64,000 nucleotides of DNA from JBPRGG01 sp051418075 (GTDB taxonomy: Bacteria; Bacteroidota; Bacteroidia; Cytophagales; Cyclobacteriaceae), in assembly GCA_051418075.1 (NCBI GenBank), contig JBPRGG010000134.1:12580-76579 (forward strand). Reading direction: 5' to 3'. The notes below the pieces were generated by a model. It was given only the letters and a program-made list of their open reading frames with translations. It was not told where the DNA came from and ran no database searches. Made by a program: the position numbers and the translations under genes. Below are positions 52,058-62,256 of this stretch, in pieces. Numbering within the stretch: the stretch's first letter is position 1; every line of letters starts with the position of its first letter.

Positions 52058-52618
52058 TTAGTTATATCTACTTTCTACCATGTAACCTTCGGCAAAGAAT
52101 CTGTATCGGTCAAATATAGATCTTACAGCTCTTTTCAAATATCTTTCATTATTGGCGTAGGGATTTCCAAATAATCCCGAGGCATAACCTTGCCAAATTG
52201 CTTTTTCTCTTTTATTATCCCAAAGCAAAATCAATAAAGTTCCTTGTCTTAACTCATACTTTACCGGGTCATAATCTTCTTCCTCATTTTCATTTTTTGA
52301 CCAAAGTTCAATATCCGGCTGATTATAACCCTGGAATTTAAAATCATCAAAAAATATCTTGTAGGAAACAATCAAATTGGGTTCTTCATTGGTTAATCTA
52401 TATCCCTGTAGTTCAAGTCTGGATTTAATAGATTCTTCAATTAACAAATTATGCATGGTAGTATCTACATCCGGATTGGTATAATTTAAAAAATTAAAGG
52501 TTTTGTATTTTTTAAACTTTCCGTAATAGCTGTAATCTGATTCTACCATGTAATCTCTGAAGTTAAAACAACCGGTCAACAGAAACACCAGAATAGCAAA
52601 AATCCCGTATTTTTTCAT
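52058..52618 (-). CDS. DUF4136-family lipoprotein, copy B
   Basis: A 186-residue lipoprotein with lipobox LLTGC (Cys17). Same plan as copy A: VESDYSYYGKFKKYKTFNFLN, then SYKIFFDDFKFQGYNQPDIELW and GTLLILLWDNKREKAIWQGYAS. Copy B has the more acidic centre (KNENEEEDYDPV). Function unknown. Transcription should end at the 15-base-pair hairpin downstream. Confidence 0.82.
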   Translation of the reverse strand: MKKYGIFAILVFLLTGCFNFRDYMVESDYSYYGKFKKYKTFNFLNYTNPDVDTTMHNLLIEESIKSRLELQGYRLTNEEPNLIVSYKIFFDDFKFQGYNQPDIELWSKNENEEEDYDPVKYELRQGTLLILLWDNKREKAIWQGYASGLFGNPYANNERYLKRAVRSIFDRYRFFAEGYMVESRYN

Positions 52619-52785
52619 TTTGTTATATTTTTTTAAGGCTTAATTAAAGATAATAAAATTTTAATTTTTTATTTATATAATAAGAAAATTCATAATCAAA
52701 TTAGTAAAAACAGTGCCTAAGTAACAAAACTCAATTGAAAAAGTTCTATAAATTTAAGTAATGATCTCTAAATTAGCTAAAAAAA

Positions 52786-53280
52786 TCATTTCAAATTATA
52801 ATCTTTTAATACACATACCTGATCATTTAATCTGATTGTTCCTCCCTGAACTATTCTGGCGGTAATACCACCATGCCCTCTCATTGCATTAAATCCCCCC
52901 GGACCCAGATTTTCTTCCATTCTGGAACAGGGTGCACAAATCCCTGTAGTTGAAAGGATCACATCCTCTCCAATTCTAAAATGCTTGTCTTTTAAGGAAA
53001 TCAAATTAATTGATGCTATTACCAAATTTCTACGCAGTAATTCAGGCGGAACTTCCGCCTTTCTATCCAGTAATTTACTTACCACTGATAAATGCTCTTT
53101 TTGTATTAGTGTTACTTGTCTGGCTTCCTTATAACCGCCCTGATAATGATCGCCAGCCAATCCTTTTCCTTCTATAACTTCTAACTGTTCTAAAGCCACC
53201 ATCGGCTTTCTTCTTTCTTTACGAATGCCTATCCAAACCAATATGCCTGATCCGGAATACACATCTTTGTAAGTTTGCAA
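52786..53280 (-). CDS. MOSC-domain protein
   Basis: MOSC domains are sulfur-carrier modules related to the C-terminus of molybdenum-cofactor sulfurase. This stand-alone protein has VWIGIRKERRKPMVALEQLE, GKGLAGDHYQGG, ARQVTLIQKEHL, LLRRNLVIASINLISLKDK and TGICAPCSRMEENLGPGG; the conserved Cys is in ICAPC. 164 residues. The start is uncertain: the frame opens at a TTG at 53280, a GTG at 53262 is an alternative, and no ATG precedes the domain. Cytoplasmic; possible role in sulfur or metal-cofactor transfer. Confidence 0.8.
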   Translation of the reverse strand: MQTYKDVYSGSGILVWIGIRKERRKPMVALEQLEVIEGKGLAGDHYQGGYKEARQVTLIQKEHLSVVSKLLDRKAEVPPELLRRNLVIASINLISLKDKHFRIGEDVILSTTGICAPCSRMEENLGPGGFNAMRGHGGITARIVQGGTIRLNDQVCVLKDYNLK

Positions 53281-53512
53281 AATATAAAAAGAATTTTGTA
53301 AATCTTTATAAATATAATACCCTTTAAGAATTAAATAGTTTTATGAATCTACAAAATATTGAAATTACAATAAAAATAAATACATTATTTTGCTATCGCC
53401 ATATTTTCAAAATGTATTTTTCATAAAAAGCAATAAACCGAATATCTGTCTTCTTTTTTTAAGTTAGTTATTTGGGATTAAACCTACAATAATTATGACG
53501 GAATTTTTACCT

Positions 53513-54850
53513 TTACACGTCTTTCAACAATATGTTAGAAGGAGCATTCTGCAGAGTCTTTGAAAATTCATCCAGCAGCTTTTCGAATTTTTTCATCTGG
53601 ATGTGGGCAATTCCGGCCAAACCATTACTACCGGAATATTCCAGCTTGTTTAATACAAAGCTTAGGGAATACTTATTGACATCAGTGGCCGGTTGATAAC
53701 CAATTTCTCCTTCTCTGTTCAATAATGTTTCTGAAAGAATTTTACTTCTGATCAGATTGTCTATAACGACTTTCAATATATGATGCGGTATCTGAAGGTC
53801 TTTTGCCATATCATCCATTGAATATGGATCCTTTTCTTCTATAAATCGTTTGATCACCAGGTTTACTACCAGCAATGAAATTAGTCTGAGTTGATAGATA
53901 CTTAAATGAACCGGCTCTTTTTCAATCTTGTATTTGCCTACATGCTGATAGGCAAAAGAGATCTCAGCTCCGAAAAGAAAGATCAACCAGCTTAATTGCA
54001 GCCAGATTAAAAATAAAGGCAAGGCAGCAAAAGTGCCATAAATGGCGCTGTAGCGGGATACTCCAATCTGGAAAGTTATATAGGCCCATTGCACCAGCTG
54101 ATAAACCGTACCGGCCAGTATTCCGGCTATCAGAGCCGATGGTATATTTACCCTGGTATTAGGCAGTATCAGGTATACAAAAGACAAGAGCAACCAGATT
54201 AACACATATGACATCAGCTGAATGATAAAAGCTACAATTGGGGCCAAAAAATCACTAAAGGGTAGCATATCTGCAAAATTTTGTATCTGGGTGGCTACAA
54301 AAGCCGTGATGCTGGTGGAAAGAAAAACAAAAATAGGAGATATCAGAACAATGGTTAAATAATCGGTCAGTTTCTTCACCATACTCCGGGCCTGTTTTAC
54401 CTGCCAGATCGCATTCAGGGAGTCTTCAATGTTATTTAGCAACTGCAGAACGGACCAAAACAAAACCAGCAGTCCGATTCCGGCAATAACTCCACCCTGA
54501 GTATTCTCAAGCATTCTGTCAGCAAACCCTACCACTTCTCTAATCACCACTTCCTGGGTACTTAGATTTTGTCTGATAAAGCTGTCCAGTCCTTTTTCAA
54601 AACCAAACCCTTTGGCAATTCCAAAAGCCATGGCCAGTACCGGTACAATTGAAAGCAGGGAATAGAAGGTGAGTGCTGAGGCCCTTAAAGGACATTTATC
54701 ATCCTGATATCCCTTAATGGCTATCAATACAACCTTTAAAGTCTTGAAATAGAACACCTTGTAAGGAGTATGCTCTGACAAGTTGATTCTCCAGATATCC
54801 TGATTGAAAAAATTAACTAACTGCTTTAGTTTACGCTGATATTTTTTCAT
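53513..54850 (-). CDS. YihY/BrkB-family inner-membrane protein
   Basis: A 445-residue membrane protein once labelled ribonuclease BN, now regarded as a transporter-like family of unknown substrate. Residues about 60-310 hold six membrane segments. The family motif is RASALTFYSLLSIVPVLAMAF; others are NNIEDSLNAIWQVKQARS and LPNTRVNIPSALIAGILAGT. The last 130 residues form a soluble winged-helix-like part (DPYSMDDMAKDLQIPHHILK), common in the longer Bacteroidota versions. No operon partner is clear. Confidence 0.88.
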   Translation of the reverse strand: MKKYQRKLKQLVNFFNQDIWRINLSEHTPYKVFYFKTLKVVLIAIKGYQDDKCPLRASALTFYSLLSIVPVLAMAFGIAKGFGFEKGLDSFIRQNLSTQEVVIREVVGFADRMLENTQGGVIAGIGLLVLFWSVLQLLNNIEDSLNAIWQVKQARSMVKKLTDYLTIVLISPIFVFLSTSITAFVATQIQNFADMLPFSDFLAPIVAFIIQLMSYVLIWLLLSFVYLILPNTRVNIPSALIAGILAGTVYQLVQWAYITFQIGVSRYSAIYGTFAALPLFLIWLQLSWLIFLFGAEISFAYQHVGKYKIEKEPVHLSIYQLRLISLLVVNLVIKRFIEEKDPYSMDDMAKDLQIPHHILKVVIDNLIRSKILSETLLNREGEIGYQPATDVNKYSLSFVLNKLEYSGSNGLAGIAHIQMKKFEKLLDEFSKTLQNAPSNILLKDV

Positions 54851-54954
54851 AAGGAAAAAGTTACGACGGTAATTTTCCCTTAAATGTAAAATAATCTCAC
54901 CATAAATCTCCGGTGGAAAAGGAGAATAATATTACTTGTGAAACGAAACAGGTA

Positions 54955-55215
54955 TCAGGAAATAAAATTCAGGATTTCGCGTGCATAGATTTTGACATCT
55001 TTTTCTTCCGCCTGCATTTTATCAAGACAAAAACAAAATACAGACTCCAGTTCTAAAAAAGATCTTATTTGTCCCTTATTTATCATCTTTTCCATGTGTT
55101 GGGAAATCTTTTGACAGATCCTGTCATGATCTTCATCGTTAAACTTTTCCTTGCGTTGGCTTTCTGCGTATATTAACAACTTACGCCTTAAAAGGGATCT
55201 TTCTTCCTGTTGCAT
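54955..55215 (-). CDS. Small helical protein of unknown function
   Basis: An 86-residue protein, all predicted helix, with charged N-terminal half (RSLLRRKLLIYAESQRKEKF) and CFCLDKMQAEEK near the end. No signal peptide. Not recognised. It does not overlap other genes and has a regular ATG, so it is probably real. It runs in the same direction as the YihY gene, 105 bases upstream of it. Confidence 0.5.
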   Translation of the reverse strand: MQQEERSLLRRKLLIYAESQRKEKFNDEDHDRICQKISQHMEKMINKGQIRSFLELESVFCFCLDKMQAEEKDVKIYAREILNFIS

Positions 55216-55535
55216 GAGGGTAAAATTAATTGGCTTTAATTTAATTTGTAAGGTAAATTTATTATTTCAACGTTAAGTTTTATACACAAGTTTTCCACAT
55301 TAAACCTTAGAAATAATAACTTATTGATTTAGAATTCATTAAATTTTAAATTTTTTTTCACGCCATTTATTTTTGCATCTTTTGTATATATGCTAATCAA
55401 ATATTAATAAATCTGTCAATCATCAGGCGAAACATTAAACAATTTTAATTTTTTGCCAAATATTTTTCCAGGAATGAATTCTATGCTTCAATAATTTGTT
55501 AAACAATATATAAACCTCAAACCTCTTTTTTGAAT

Positions 55536-55799
55536 ATGGTGAAACGCTTTTATTCTCTGGGATTTTTTAAATGGAATCATAGAACCGGTCAGTTTATTTG
55601 CAAACCAACTGGTGTAGAATGTGATAATATACAGGAGTGTATACAATATGTAAAAAATCAAAAGCACCCGGAAAATGATCCTGAGGCTTATAATGTATCG
55701 CAATTCGATTATCGGGGTGAAAATTATAAATATATAGCCTCCTGTAGTTTAGACCAGGTGATCACAGATCAGGCTAAAGACCTTTATCAATATAAATAA
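55536..55799 (+). CDS. Small hypothetical protein
   Basis: 87 residues from the ATG at 55536 (a TTG at 55530 is in frame). Balanced composition with conserved-looking DYRGENYKYIASCSLDQVI and two internal Cys pairs spaced across the chain. No signal peptide, not recognised. An antisense frame at 55488-55703 overlaps it but is hydrophobic and less protein-like. It converges on the BON-domain gene with 21 bases between. Confidence 0.5.
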   Translation: MVKRFYSLGFFKWNHRTGQFICKPTGVECDNIQECIQYVKNQKHPENDPEAYNVSQFDYRGENYKYIASCSLDQVITDQAKDLYQYK

Positions 55800-55820
55800 A
55801 AAGCTTATCTACTGGGTTGA

Positions 55821-57314
55821 CTATTCCGTCACATCCAGAGATATTTCAAGCTCATTATCTACAAATATGGCACCGCCTTCGTAGGCATTTTTCTCGGCTT
55901 GCCTTTTAGTTTCCCAGGTATTTACCGTCCCGGTCAGGATTGCTTTTCCGTCTTCTACCTTTACTTTTACCTCATCCTCATCTACAAAAGGAGACCATTT
56001 ATACTGGCTGATGATATCCTCTTTTATTTCTTCATCCCTTTTACTATTGATCACCGGAACGGCTGGCTCCTCCGGCCCCCAATCGGCATAATAACCCAAA
56101 GGATAAGTATCCAGGATCCCGAGATTATTTTCCACTTCCAACACCCCGTTCACCTTTCCCGCAATATCTTCAGCATGATATTTTTCATAATAATTATCAA
56201 CTGTACCGTTTAAATATACTTTCCCATTCAAGACAGTGACATTCACTTCTCCCCTCTCCAGATAAGGGTCCCAATACAGGGCCTGGGTCAGCTTATTTTT
56301 AATCAGACTATCTGGTGGCATCTCAGAAGTGGATACCTTTATTTCATTTTTTACCTCCCAAATACCCACAATATTCTTGGCATCCTCTTCCGCAGCTTTT
56401 TTGGCTTTAATATTATCCACCCGGCCGGACAGTGTTGCCTGCCCATTATCTACTTCTATTTCCAGGGGGAAAGAAAAAACCCGGGGGTCATATAAAAAGG
56501 CTAAATTAATGGCATTTTTCAATTCCTGGTTGGTTTTATTTACATATTTATCTGCTCGTATCTCCTGATCGCGGGCCCATTTTGTTACGATAAGCGCCTC
56601 TGCATTTACCTGGCGAACTCCTGATACCCAGGCCAGTTCTTTGGCAATTTGTTTCTCCCAGGCACTGCCTACTACACCAGATAAACTAACCCATCCATTA
56701 TCTACCTTAATATCCACCAGGCCATTATCAATTTGCACATTATAATCAAACATCCGCTTGATCTCCTGACTGATCTCCTGATCCGGCCGATTTTTTTGCT
56801 GGATAAATTGTACCTGATTATCTATGGCTGAAACCCCTTGAATACCAGCAACTATATTTTCGGCCAATTTTCGTTCCTGCCAGGATTGAACACTTCCCTT
56901 TAATATCACTTCGCCATTATCCAGAAGCAGATCCATATCTTTCAATTCCACCGCCGGATCCTGCGCTAGTGCTGATAAAATATGCTTTCTCAAAGCCTGA
57001 TCACTGACAGCAGCAATATCAGGTACTACTTTTATAATATTCACTACCCCTTTCACTCCTTTTATCATCAAAGCCAGGTTTTCAATTTTGCGTTTATCCA
57101 GCAGGTTATTCACCTGGCCATCCAAAGTTACCATACCCTGATTAACTTTGATTTCCAAATCAGGCGCAGTGATATCCCGATAAGCTGTAATTTCATTATG
57201 AACTGCCTGTTTAATTGCCTGATCTGATATATCCTGACCTATTGCACCGGTTGTCAGCAGTATAAATAAAAACAGCCCTACTCCTATACCTTGAATTTTC
57301 ATAATATGCATCAT
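55821..57314 (-). CDS. Exported protein with six BON domains
   Basis: A 497-residue exported protein (signal peptide around residues 5-27 ending TGAIGQ). The mature part is built from six consecutive BON modules of about 65-80 residues, each with the pattern (V/I)xxGxVxLxGxVxxxxxKxxAE ending in a xGVxxVxN-like turn; examples are NGKVYLNGTVDNYYEKYHAE and DGKAILTGTVNTWETKRQAE. BON domains bind phospholipid or peptidoglycan surfaces; the best-known relative is OsmY of E. coli, a two-BON periplasmic stress protein. Six in one chain suggests a scaffold or spacer role. Role in envelope stress is inferred. Confidence 0.87.
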   Translation of the reverse strand: MMHIMKIQGIGVGLFLFILLTTGAIGQDISDQAIKQAVHNEITAYRDITAPDLEIKVNQGMVTLDGQVNNLLDKRKIENLALMIKGVKGVVNIIKVVPDIAAVSDQALRKHILSALAQDPAVELKDMDLLLDNGEVILKGSVQSWQERKLAENIVAGIQGVSAIDNQVQFIQQKNRPDQEISQEIKRMFDYNVQIDNGLVDIKVDNGWVSLSGVVGSAWEKQIAKELAWVSGVRQVNAEALIVTKWARDQEIRADKYVNKTNQELKNAINLAFLYDPRVFSFPLEIEVDNGQATLSGRVDNIKAKKAAEEDAKNIVGIWEVKNEIKVSTSEMPPDSLIKNKLTQALYWDPYLERGEVNVTVLNGKVYLNGTVDNYYEKYHAEDIAGKVNGVLEVENNLGILDTYPLGYYADWGPEEPAVPVINSKRDEEIKEDIISQYKWSPFVDEDEVKVKVEDGKAILTGTVNTWETKRQAEKNAYEGGAIFVDNELEISLDVTE

Positions 57315-57490
57315 TTAATAATGTATACAGTGGCTATCGCAACAAGCAACAATTTCCATAAAAAAATTCACTTTCTAACCCGGTTCCACCTCATTTATTG
57401 AACAGATTGAGGACCTGATAGTTTAAAAACCACCATGTTTGGTGGTAAAGAAAGCATTTTGACAGGAAGGACGCTTTTGAAAGTTAAATA

Positions 57491-57516
57491 AAAAAGCCGC
57501 TAAAAGCGGCTTTTTT
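57491..57516 (-). terminator. Rho-independent terminator after the susD-like gene
   Basis: AAAAAGCCGCT, loop AAA and AGCGGCTTTTT form a stem with an 11-base arm. On the minus strand it has a continuing T tract. It stands 29 bases after the end of the SusD gene and terminates the SusCD transcript. Confidence 0.9.
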
Positions 57517-57544
57517 AAAACATAATGTATGCTAATGCACTTAC

Positions 57545-59062
57545 TCAAAAAACATTTTGATCTGCATCTGCAATATTGATATTAGCATCTAATTCATCCT
57601 GAGGTAATTGGAATATGAAGTATTTAGAGTTAGCCGGCAAATCCTTCTTCTCTGAAGGTCGGTAAAAGTGATTCCCTTCAGATTTCATGGGTTTTTGCAG
57701 TCGCTTGATATCAGCCAGTCCGAACCCTTCACCAAATAACTCTTTCCTTCTTTCAATCCAAATTCGATCAACCATGGCATCCACAGAACCAGCCGGAGCT
57801 TCAGCTTCATATCCTGCAATTCGTTCTCTCCGTAATTCATCCAGTAAATCCTGGGCCTTTTGCAGGTTGCCCAGCCTGGCTTCAGCCTCGGCCTGGATCA
57901 ACACCATTTCTGCGGCACGCATAGCTACATAATGACCAGCCAGGTTTTCAGTATCCCTGAATTTGATCATGTAATATTTGTTGGGGTCTGTTTCCTCCAC
58001 ACTGGGATCCGGGTTTACCAGAATCGTTTCTTTTCTGACATCACCTTCCTCAAAAAGCTTGACAAACGCGCTGTTTAATCCTACAGAGTTATAACCCGGT
58101 CGGTAGGTGTAATTCAGTGAATCTTCATTTACTTCAGTATCAGGATCATCCTCTACATCGAAGAAAGACGGAGGTGTAAAATGCGAAAAGAAGTCAGCAT
58201 AGATATTCTTTTGGTCATCGTATTGAGGTAATCCCCAAATCCACCCTGGGTTAGTGTTTGATGTGAAACCGCGAAGGTAATCTTCTCTCTGCATTACTTC
58301 GATATTACTTCTGGCAGCTTCTGCATAGGTACTGGCTTTTTCCCAATCACCCATTTCCAAAGCTACCCGAGCATAAATACCTTCAGCCACATCCTTATTA
58401 ACAGATCCGTCATTATTGCCTACATCTTCCAGGTTTTCAACGGCAAATTCTAGATCAGAAACGATCAGTTCGTATACTTCCCTTAAGGAAGCCCTGGGAT
58501 TACCTTCCGTTACAGGTGAAGCCGGTGTAGTATAAATCGGCACACCAGGGGCATCAGGATCTTTCAGATAGGTATGTTGGTATAACCTGGCCAATCTGAA
58601 ATAGGAATAAGCTCTCAAAGCCCGGGCTTGGGCAGCTATATCTGTTACCCATGTTTCCTGATTTCCTTCAATACCTGCCAATATATTATTTACATTATTG
58701 ATGGTCTCATAATAGAGGGTCCAGTGTATATTGGTTTTGACAAAATTTGCAGCCCAGTAATCCAGTTGATAATCAAAAATAAACCAGTTAAAAGAAGTCA
58801 TTTGTACATCCTGTCCCATCAGGTCCCAAATCACATCAGTTGATTTAAAACCAAAATCTTCGTGACGGGTGGTTCCACCGGAACCAAAGGAGCGTAAATT
58901 TCGGTAAATTCCCTGCAGGGCAGCTTCGGCACCAGCTTCTGTATCAAAAGCCCCTTCAGTGGAAATGGCATCGGTAGGAGTTGTCTCCAGATAATCCTCA
59001 CTACAGGATACCAGAGACACTACTAAAAACAAGATTAATATTTTATTTAATATATTTTTCAT
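57545..59062 (-). CDS. SusD/RagB-family outer-membrane lipoprotein
   Basis: The glycan- or nutrient-binding partner of the SusC porin. The lipobox VSLVSC places Cys20 as the lipid anchor. The N-terminal SusD-like block includes YLETTPTDAISTEGAF and ALQGIYRNLRSFG, and the middle has YSYFRLARLYQHTY with the tetratricopeptide-like helices typical of the family. The C-terminal RagB region shows MRAAEMVLIQAEAEARLGN and RIWIERRKELFGEGFGLADI. Length 505 is ordinary. It starts 14 bases after the SusC stop. Substrate not predictable. Confidence 0.93.
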   Translation of the reverse strand: MKNILNKILILFLVVSLVSCSEDYLETTPTDAISTEGAFDTEAGAEAALQGIYRNLRSFGSGGTTRHEDFGFKSTDVIWDLMGQDVQMTSFNWFIFDYQLDYWAANFVKTNIHWTLYYETINNVNNILAGIEGNQETWVTDIAAQARALRAYSYFRLARLYQHTYLKDPDAPGVPIYTTPASPVTEGNPRASLREVYELIVSDLEFAVENLEDVGNNDGSVNKDVAEGIYARVALEMGDWEKASTYAEAARSNIEVMQREDYLRGFTSNTNPGWIWGLPQYDDQKNIYADFFSHFTPPSFFDVEDDPDTEVNEDSLNYTYRPGYNSVGLNSAFVKLFEEGDVRKETILVNPDPSVEETDPNKYYMIKFRDTENLAGHYVAMRAAEMVLIQAEAEARLGNLQKAQDLLDELRRERIAGYEAEAPAGSVDAMVDRIWIERRKELFGEGFGLADIKRLQKPMKSEGNHFYRPSEKKDLPANSKYFIFQLPQDELDANINIADADQNVF

Positions 59063-59076
59063 TCTAATTCATTATT

Positions 59077-62000
59077 TTAAAATCCAACATTCACACCTAC
59101 TGAGAAAGTTTTCATGGCTGAAGCCCTGTTGTCGGTTATACCAGCCAACCCAACTTCCGGGTCAGTGCCATCAGGCAGGTCGGGAGCAAAAGTTAACAAG
59201 TTATCCGCCGTAACAAATATTCTGGCTTGTCCCATGCCTAAATTCTTCAACAGGTTTTGAGGCAGGGTGTACCCGAAGGTGATATTCCTTAACCTGATAT
59301 AATCTGCATTATACAGAAACCGGGTAGAAGTGGCATTGGAATTGTTATTTCCTATTGTTAATCGTGGAACATCGGTATCTGTATTTCCTTCAGTCCAGCG
59401 ATCTAAGATATCTACATGCCAGTTATTTCCAATTCTGCTGCCACCATTCACTAATCCCTGATAATCATAATCCAGTAATTTTGCTCCAAAACTATAGGTT
59501 AGCAGGAACGAAAAATCAAAACCTTTGAACTGGAAACTGTTATTAAAACCTCCGTATACATCAGGCATAGCTGAACCTACATAATATCTTTCAGCTTCAC
59601 TATAATCATCGTCACCCACTTTAATTCTTTCTCCTGTAGGCAGTCCTGTATCTGCGTCAATTTCATCATCCCAATATAAAGCCTCTCCTGTTTCAGGATC
59701 AACTCCAGCATATTCTCTTATATAAAACTCATAAGGGTCACGCCCTACTTCCCATCGCTTACTGCCATTGATAATCCCATCCTGGGGCAATTTGGTGATT
59801 TCATTTTGCAATTGAGTGATGTTAAATCCAATATCCCAGCTAAAGCTTTGATTACTTATAGCTGCAGCCTGTAATTCCACTTCCCAACCTCTATTCACCA
59901 TATCTCCAAAGTTTACATCTATACTTTCCATTCCAGATGATGGGGGCAATGGTTTGGCAAACAACATATCAGATGTATTCCTTTGGAAATAGTCAATATA
60001 ACCGGTAATTCGGTTAAACAAGCTGAAATCCAAACCAATGGTAGTAGTACCAATGGATTCCCAGGTAAGGAAAGGATTGGCCAGGGAAAGCAACAACATG
60101 CCCGGATTATTTCCATTAGGATAACTTACATCATATAATCCCTGCCAGGGATAATAATTGGCAGACCGAGTACCATCATCCAGGGTTCGCTCTAACATTT
60201 CATTACCCTGTAATCCGTAACTGGCTCTGAGTTTTAACAAATCCACAAAGTTGGTATTGGCCATAAATGGTTCTTCACTAATTTGCCAGGCTCCGCCTAT
60301 GGACCAGAAATCACCCCATCTTACATCCTGCTGGAATCTTGAACTCCCATCTGTTCTGTAACTACCTGATAGGTTGTATTTGCCAAACAGATCCAGTGTA
60401 ACCTGACCAAAGTAAGACTCAATTCTGTGTTCATTGGTATAGGAGGTAGACCCTTCTTCAGTGGCAGCCGCGGCCAATTCATAAATATTCGGTGCCACAA
60501 AATCAGTTTTATGGGCCCTTAAAAATTCATATTTGTAATTGTAAGCTTCATGACCAGCTAAAATCTGTAAATTGTGCTGATCCATAATAGTTTTATCATA
60601 AGTTAATACCTGGTTAAATGTGTACACCCTGCGCTCATTGGCTCTTTTGTACAATCGGCCATTGGCAGCCATACCAGAGCCAAATTCCGGGCTCATGTAT
60701 TCGCTTTCCCGGCGGGCCAGGTAATCAATATTAAAAGTAGACTTAAACTTGAAGTTTTCCAGGAAGTTCACTTCTCCCCAAAAGTTACTACTTACCTGAT
60801 TATTTACATAACTGTTCAGATTTATTTGGGTAGAGCCTACCGGATTGGCATTGTCATATACCGGCCGGTTCGGACCATAATCAATTTTTCTTTCACCACC
60901 TTCCAGAATAAAATTTCCACCATTCAAAGCATCCCTTCTGTAAATCGGAAATATAGAAGACACATACCTTCCGAACTGGTAAACATTTGAAAAGGAAGTA
61001 CCTGAGGATGTCGGGAAGTTTTGTTCAGAATAGGTTAAGCCGGTATTCATTCCCACATTTAACCAATCCTTTAAGGCTCCCTGATAATTGATCCTTCCGG
61101 TATACCTTTCAAACTTTGAAGTAAGTGCCAGACCATCGGCATCCATATATCCGGCAGATATATAATAAGAGCTATTTTCCCCTCCGCCTGTAATTCCTAA
61201 CTGATATTCCTGACGGTTAGCATTTTGAGTAACGGCATCCACCCAATCAGTTTCATACAATGCATTAGCACCCGATACCAATCTGCCATCGGTACCAACC
61301 GGCTCCATTAAAAAGTTGCCACTTTGATCGTAAAAGGGTGAATACAATACACTGGTAGGATCATTGGTCAAATATCTTGGCACCAGATCTTCCGAAGCCC
61401 ATTGGGCCGCTACTGCGGCAGTAGTATCATTGGCATAACTATTCCGGATCGCTTCCCAGGTTAATTCCATAAAATCTCTGGCTCCTACCGTCTCATATTC
61501 TTTTCTGGCCCGTGACGATACACCATAAAGACCTTTGAAGGTAATTTGAGGCTCGGTATCCGTACTTCCGGATTTAGTATTAATAATGATCACTCCATTG
61601 GCAGCCCTGGAACCGTAAAGTGCCGCAGCCGCAGCATCCTTTAGTACGGTCATAGATTCAATATCATTGGGGTTTAAGGAGTTTAGATTACCACCATAAG
61701 GCACACCGTCTACTACGTACAAAGGATCACTGGAGGCATTAATAGATCCAACCCCCCGGATTCTCACCGTAGGCTCTTCACCCGGTTGTCCATTAAAGTT
61801 GTTGACCTGTACTCCGGCAGTTGTTCCCTGCACAGCCTGCATGATGGTGTTTGACTGAATTTTAGCAATATCTTCCGCATCTATAACTGAGGCAGAACCA
61901 GTGTAGGAAGTCTTTTTGGCAGTCCCATAAGCAACCACCACTACTTCATTAAGCTGTGTTACATCTGTTGTTAGGACCACGTCAATAACTGACTGGTTTC

Positions 62001-62256
62001 CCACTTCCACTGACTTACTTTGTAAACCGATGAATGAAAATACCAGGGTAGTAGCCCCTTCCTGAGGCATCTGAATGGTATAATTTCCTTCTACATCAGT
62101 AACAGTACCTGAGGAGGTCCCTTTAAACACAACATTCACACCAGGTATAGATTCACCTTCCTCTGATGTGACTGTACCTGAAATCGTTCGATTTTGAGCC
62201 CACGCGTAGTTTAATAACATCATGGAGCTCATGACTAATAGCAATACTCTCTTCAT
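59077..62256 (-). CDS. SusC/RagA-family TonB-linked outer-membrane transporter
   Basis: A 1059-residue TonB-dependent importer. Signal peptide MKRVLLLVMSSMMLLNYAWA; then a carboxypeptidase-regulatory-like domain (ISGTVTSEEGESIPGVNVVF), a linker with VVVAYGTAKK, and the plug (VRIRGVGSINASSDPLYVVD and YGSRAANGVIIINTKSG). The remainder is the 22-strand barrel, ending FSVGVNVGF with the terminal aromatic. It pairs with the SusD gene downstream. No glycosidase lies directly next to the pair, so the substrate may be a peptide or unspecified glycan. Confidence 0.95.
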   Translation of the reverse strand: MKRVLLLVMSSMMLLNYAWAQNRTISGTVTSEEGESIPGVNVVFKGTSSGTVTDVEGNYTIQMPQEGATTLVFSFIGLQSKSVEVGNQSVIDVVLTTDVTQLNEVVVVAYGTAKKTSYTGSASVIDAEDIAKIQSNTIMQAVQGTTAGVQVNNFNGQPGEEPTVRIRGVGSINASSDPLYVVDGVPYGGNLNSLNPNDIESMTVLKDAAAAALYGSRAANGVIIINTKSGSTDTEPQITFKGLYGVSSRARKEYETVGARDFMELTWEAIRNSYANDTTAAVAAQWASEDLVPRYLTNDPTSVLYSPFYDQSGNFLMEPVGTDGRLVSGANALYETDWVDAVTQNANRQEYQLGITGGGENSSYYISAGYMDADGLALTSKFERYTGRINYQGALKDWLNVGMNTGLTYSEQNFPTSSGTSFSNVYQFGRYVSSIFPIYRRDALNGGNFILEGGERKIDYGPNRPVYDNANPVGSTQINLNSYVNNQVSSNFWGEVNFLENFKFKSTFNIDYLARRESEYMSPEFGSGMAANGRLYKRANERRVYTFNQVLTYDKTIMDQHNLQILAGHEAYNYKYEFLRAHKTDFVAPNIYELAAAATEEGSTSYTNEHRIESYFGQVTLDLFGKYNLSGSYRTDGSSRFQQDVRWGDFWSIGGAWQISEEPFMANTNFVDLLKLRASYGLQGNEMLERTLDDGTRSANYYPWQGLYDVSYPNGNNPGMLLLSLANPFLTWESIGTTTIGLDFSLFNRITGYIDYFQRNTSDMLFAKPLPPSSGMESIDVNFGDMVNRGWEVELQAAAISNQSFSWDIGFNITQLQNEITKLPQDGIINGSKRWEVGRDPYEFYIREYAGVDPETGEALYWDDEIDADTGLPTGERIKVGDDDYSEAERYYVGSAMPDVYGGFNNSFQFKGFDFSFLLTYSFGAKLLDYDYQGLVNGGSRIGNNWHVDILDRWTEGNTDTDVPRLTIGNNNSNATSTRFLYNADYIRLRNITFGYTLPQNLLKNLGMGQARIFVTADNLLTFAPDLPDGTDPEVGLAGITDNRASAMKTFSVGVNVGF

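Noticed and set aside
55488..55703. Minus-strand hydrophobic frame of 71 codons
   Set aside because: It is antisense to the more protein-like small gene at 55536-55799, and its run of Ile, Leu and Tyr is what AT-rich antisense DNA produces.
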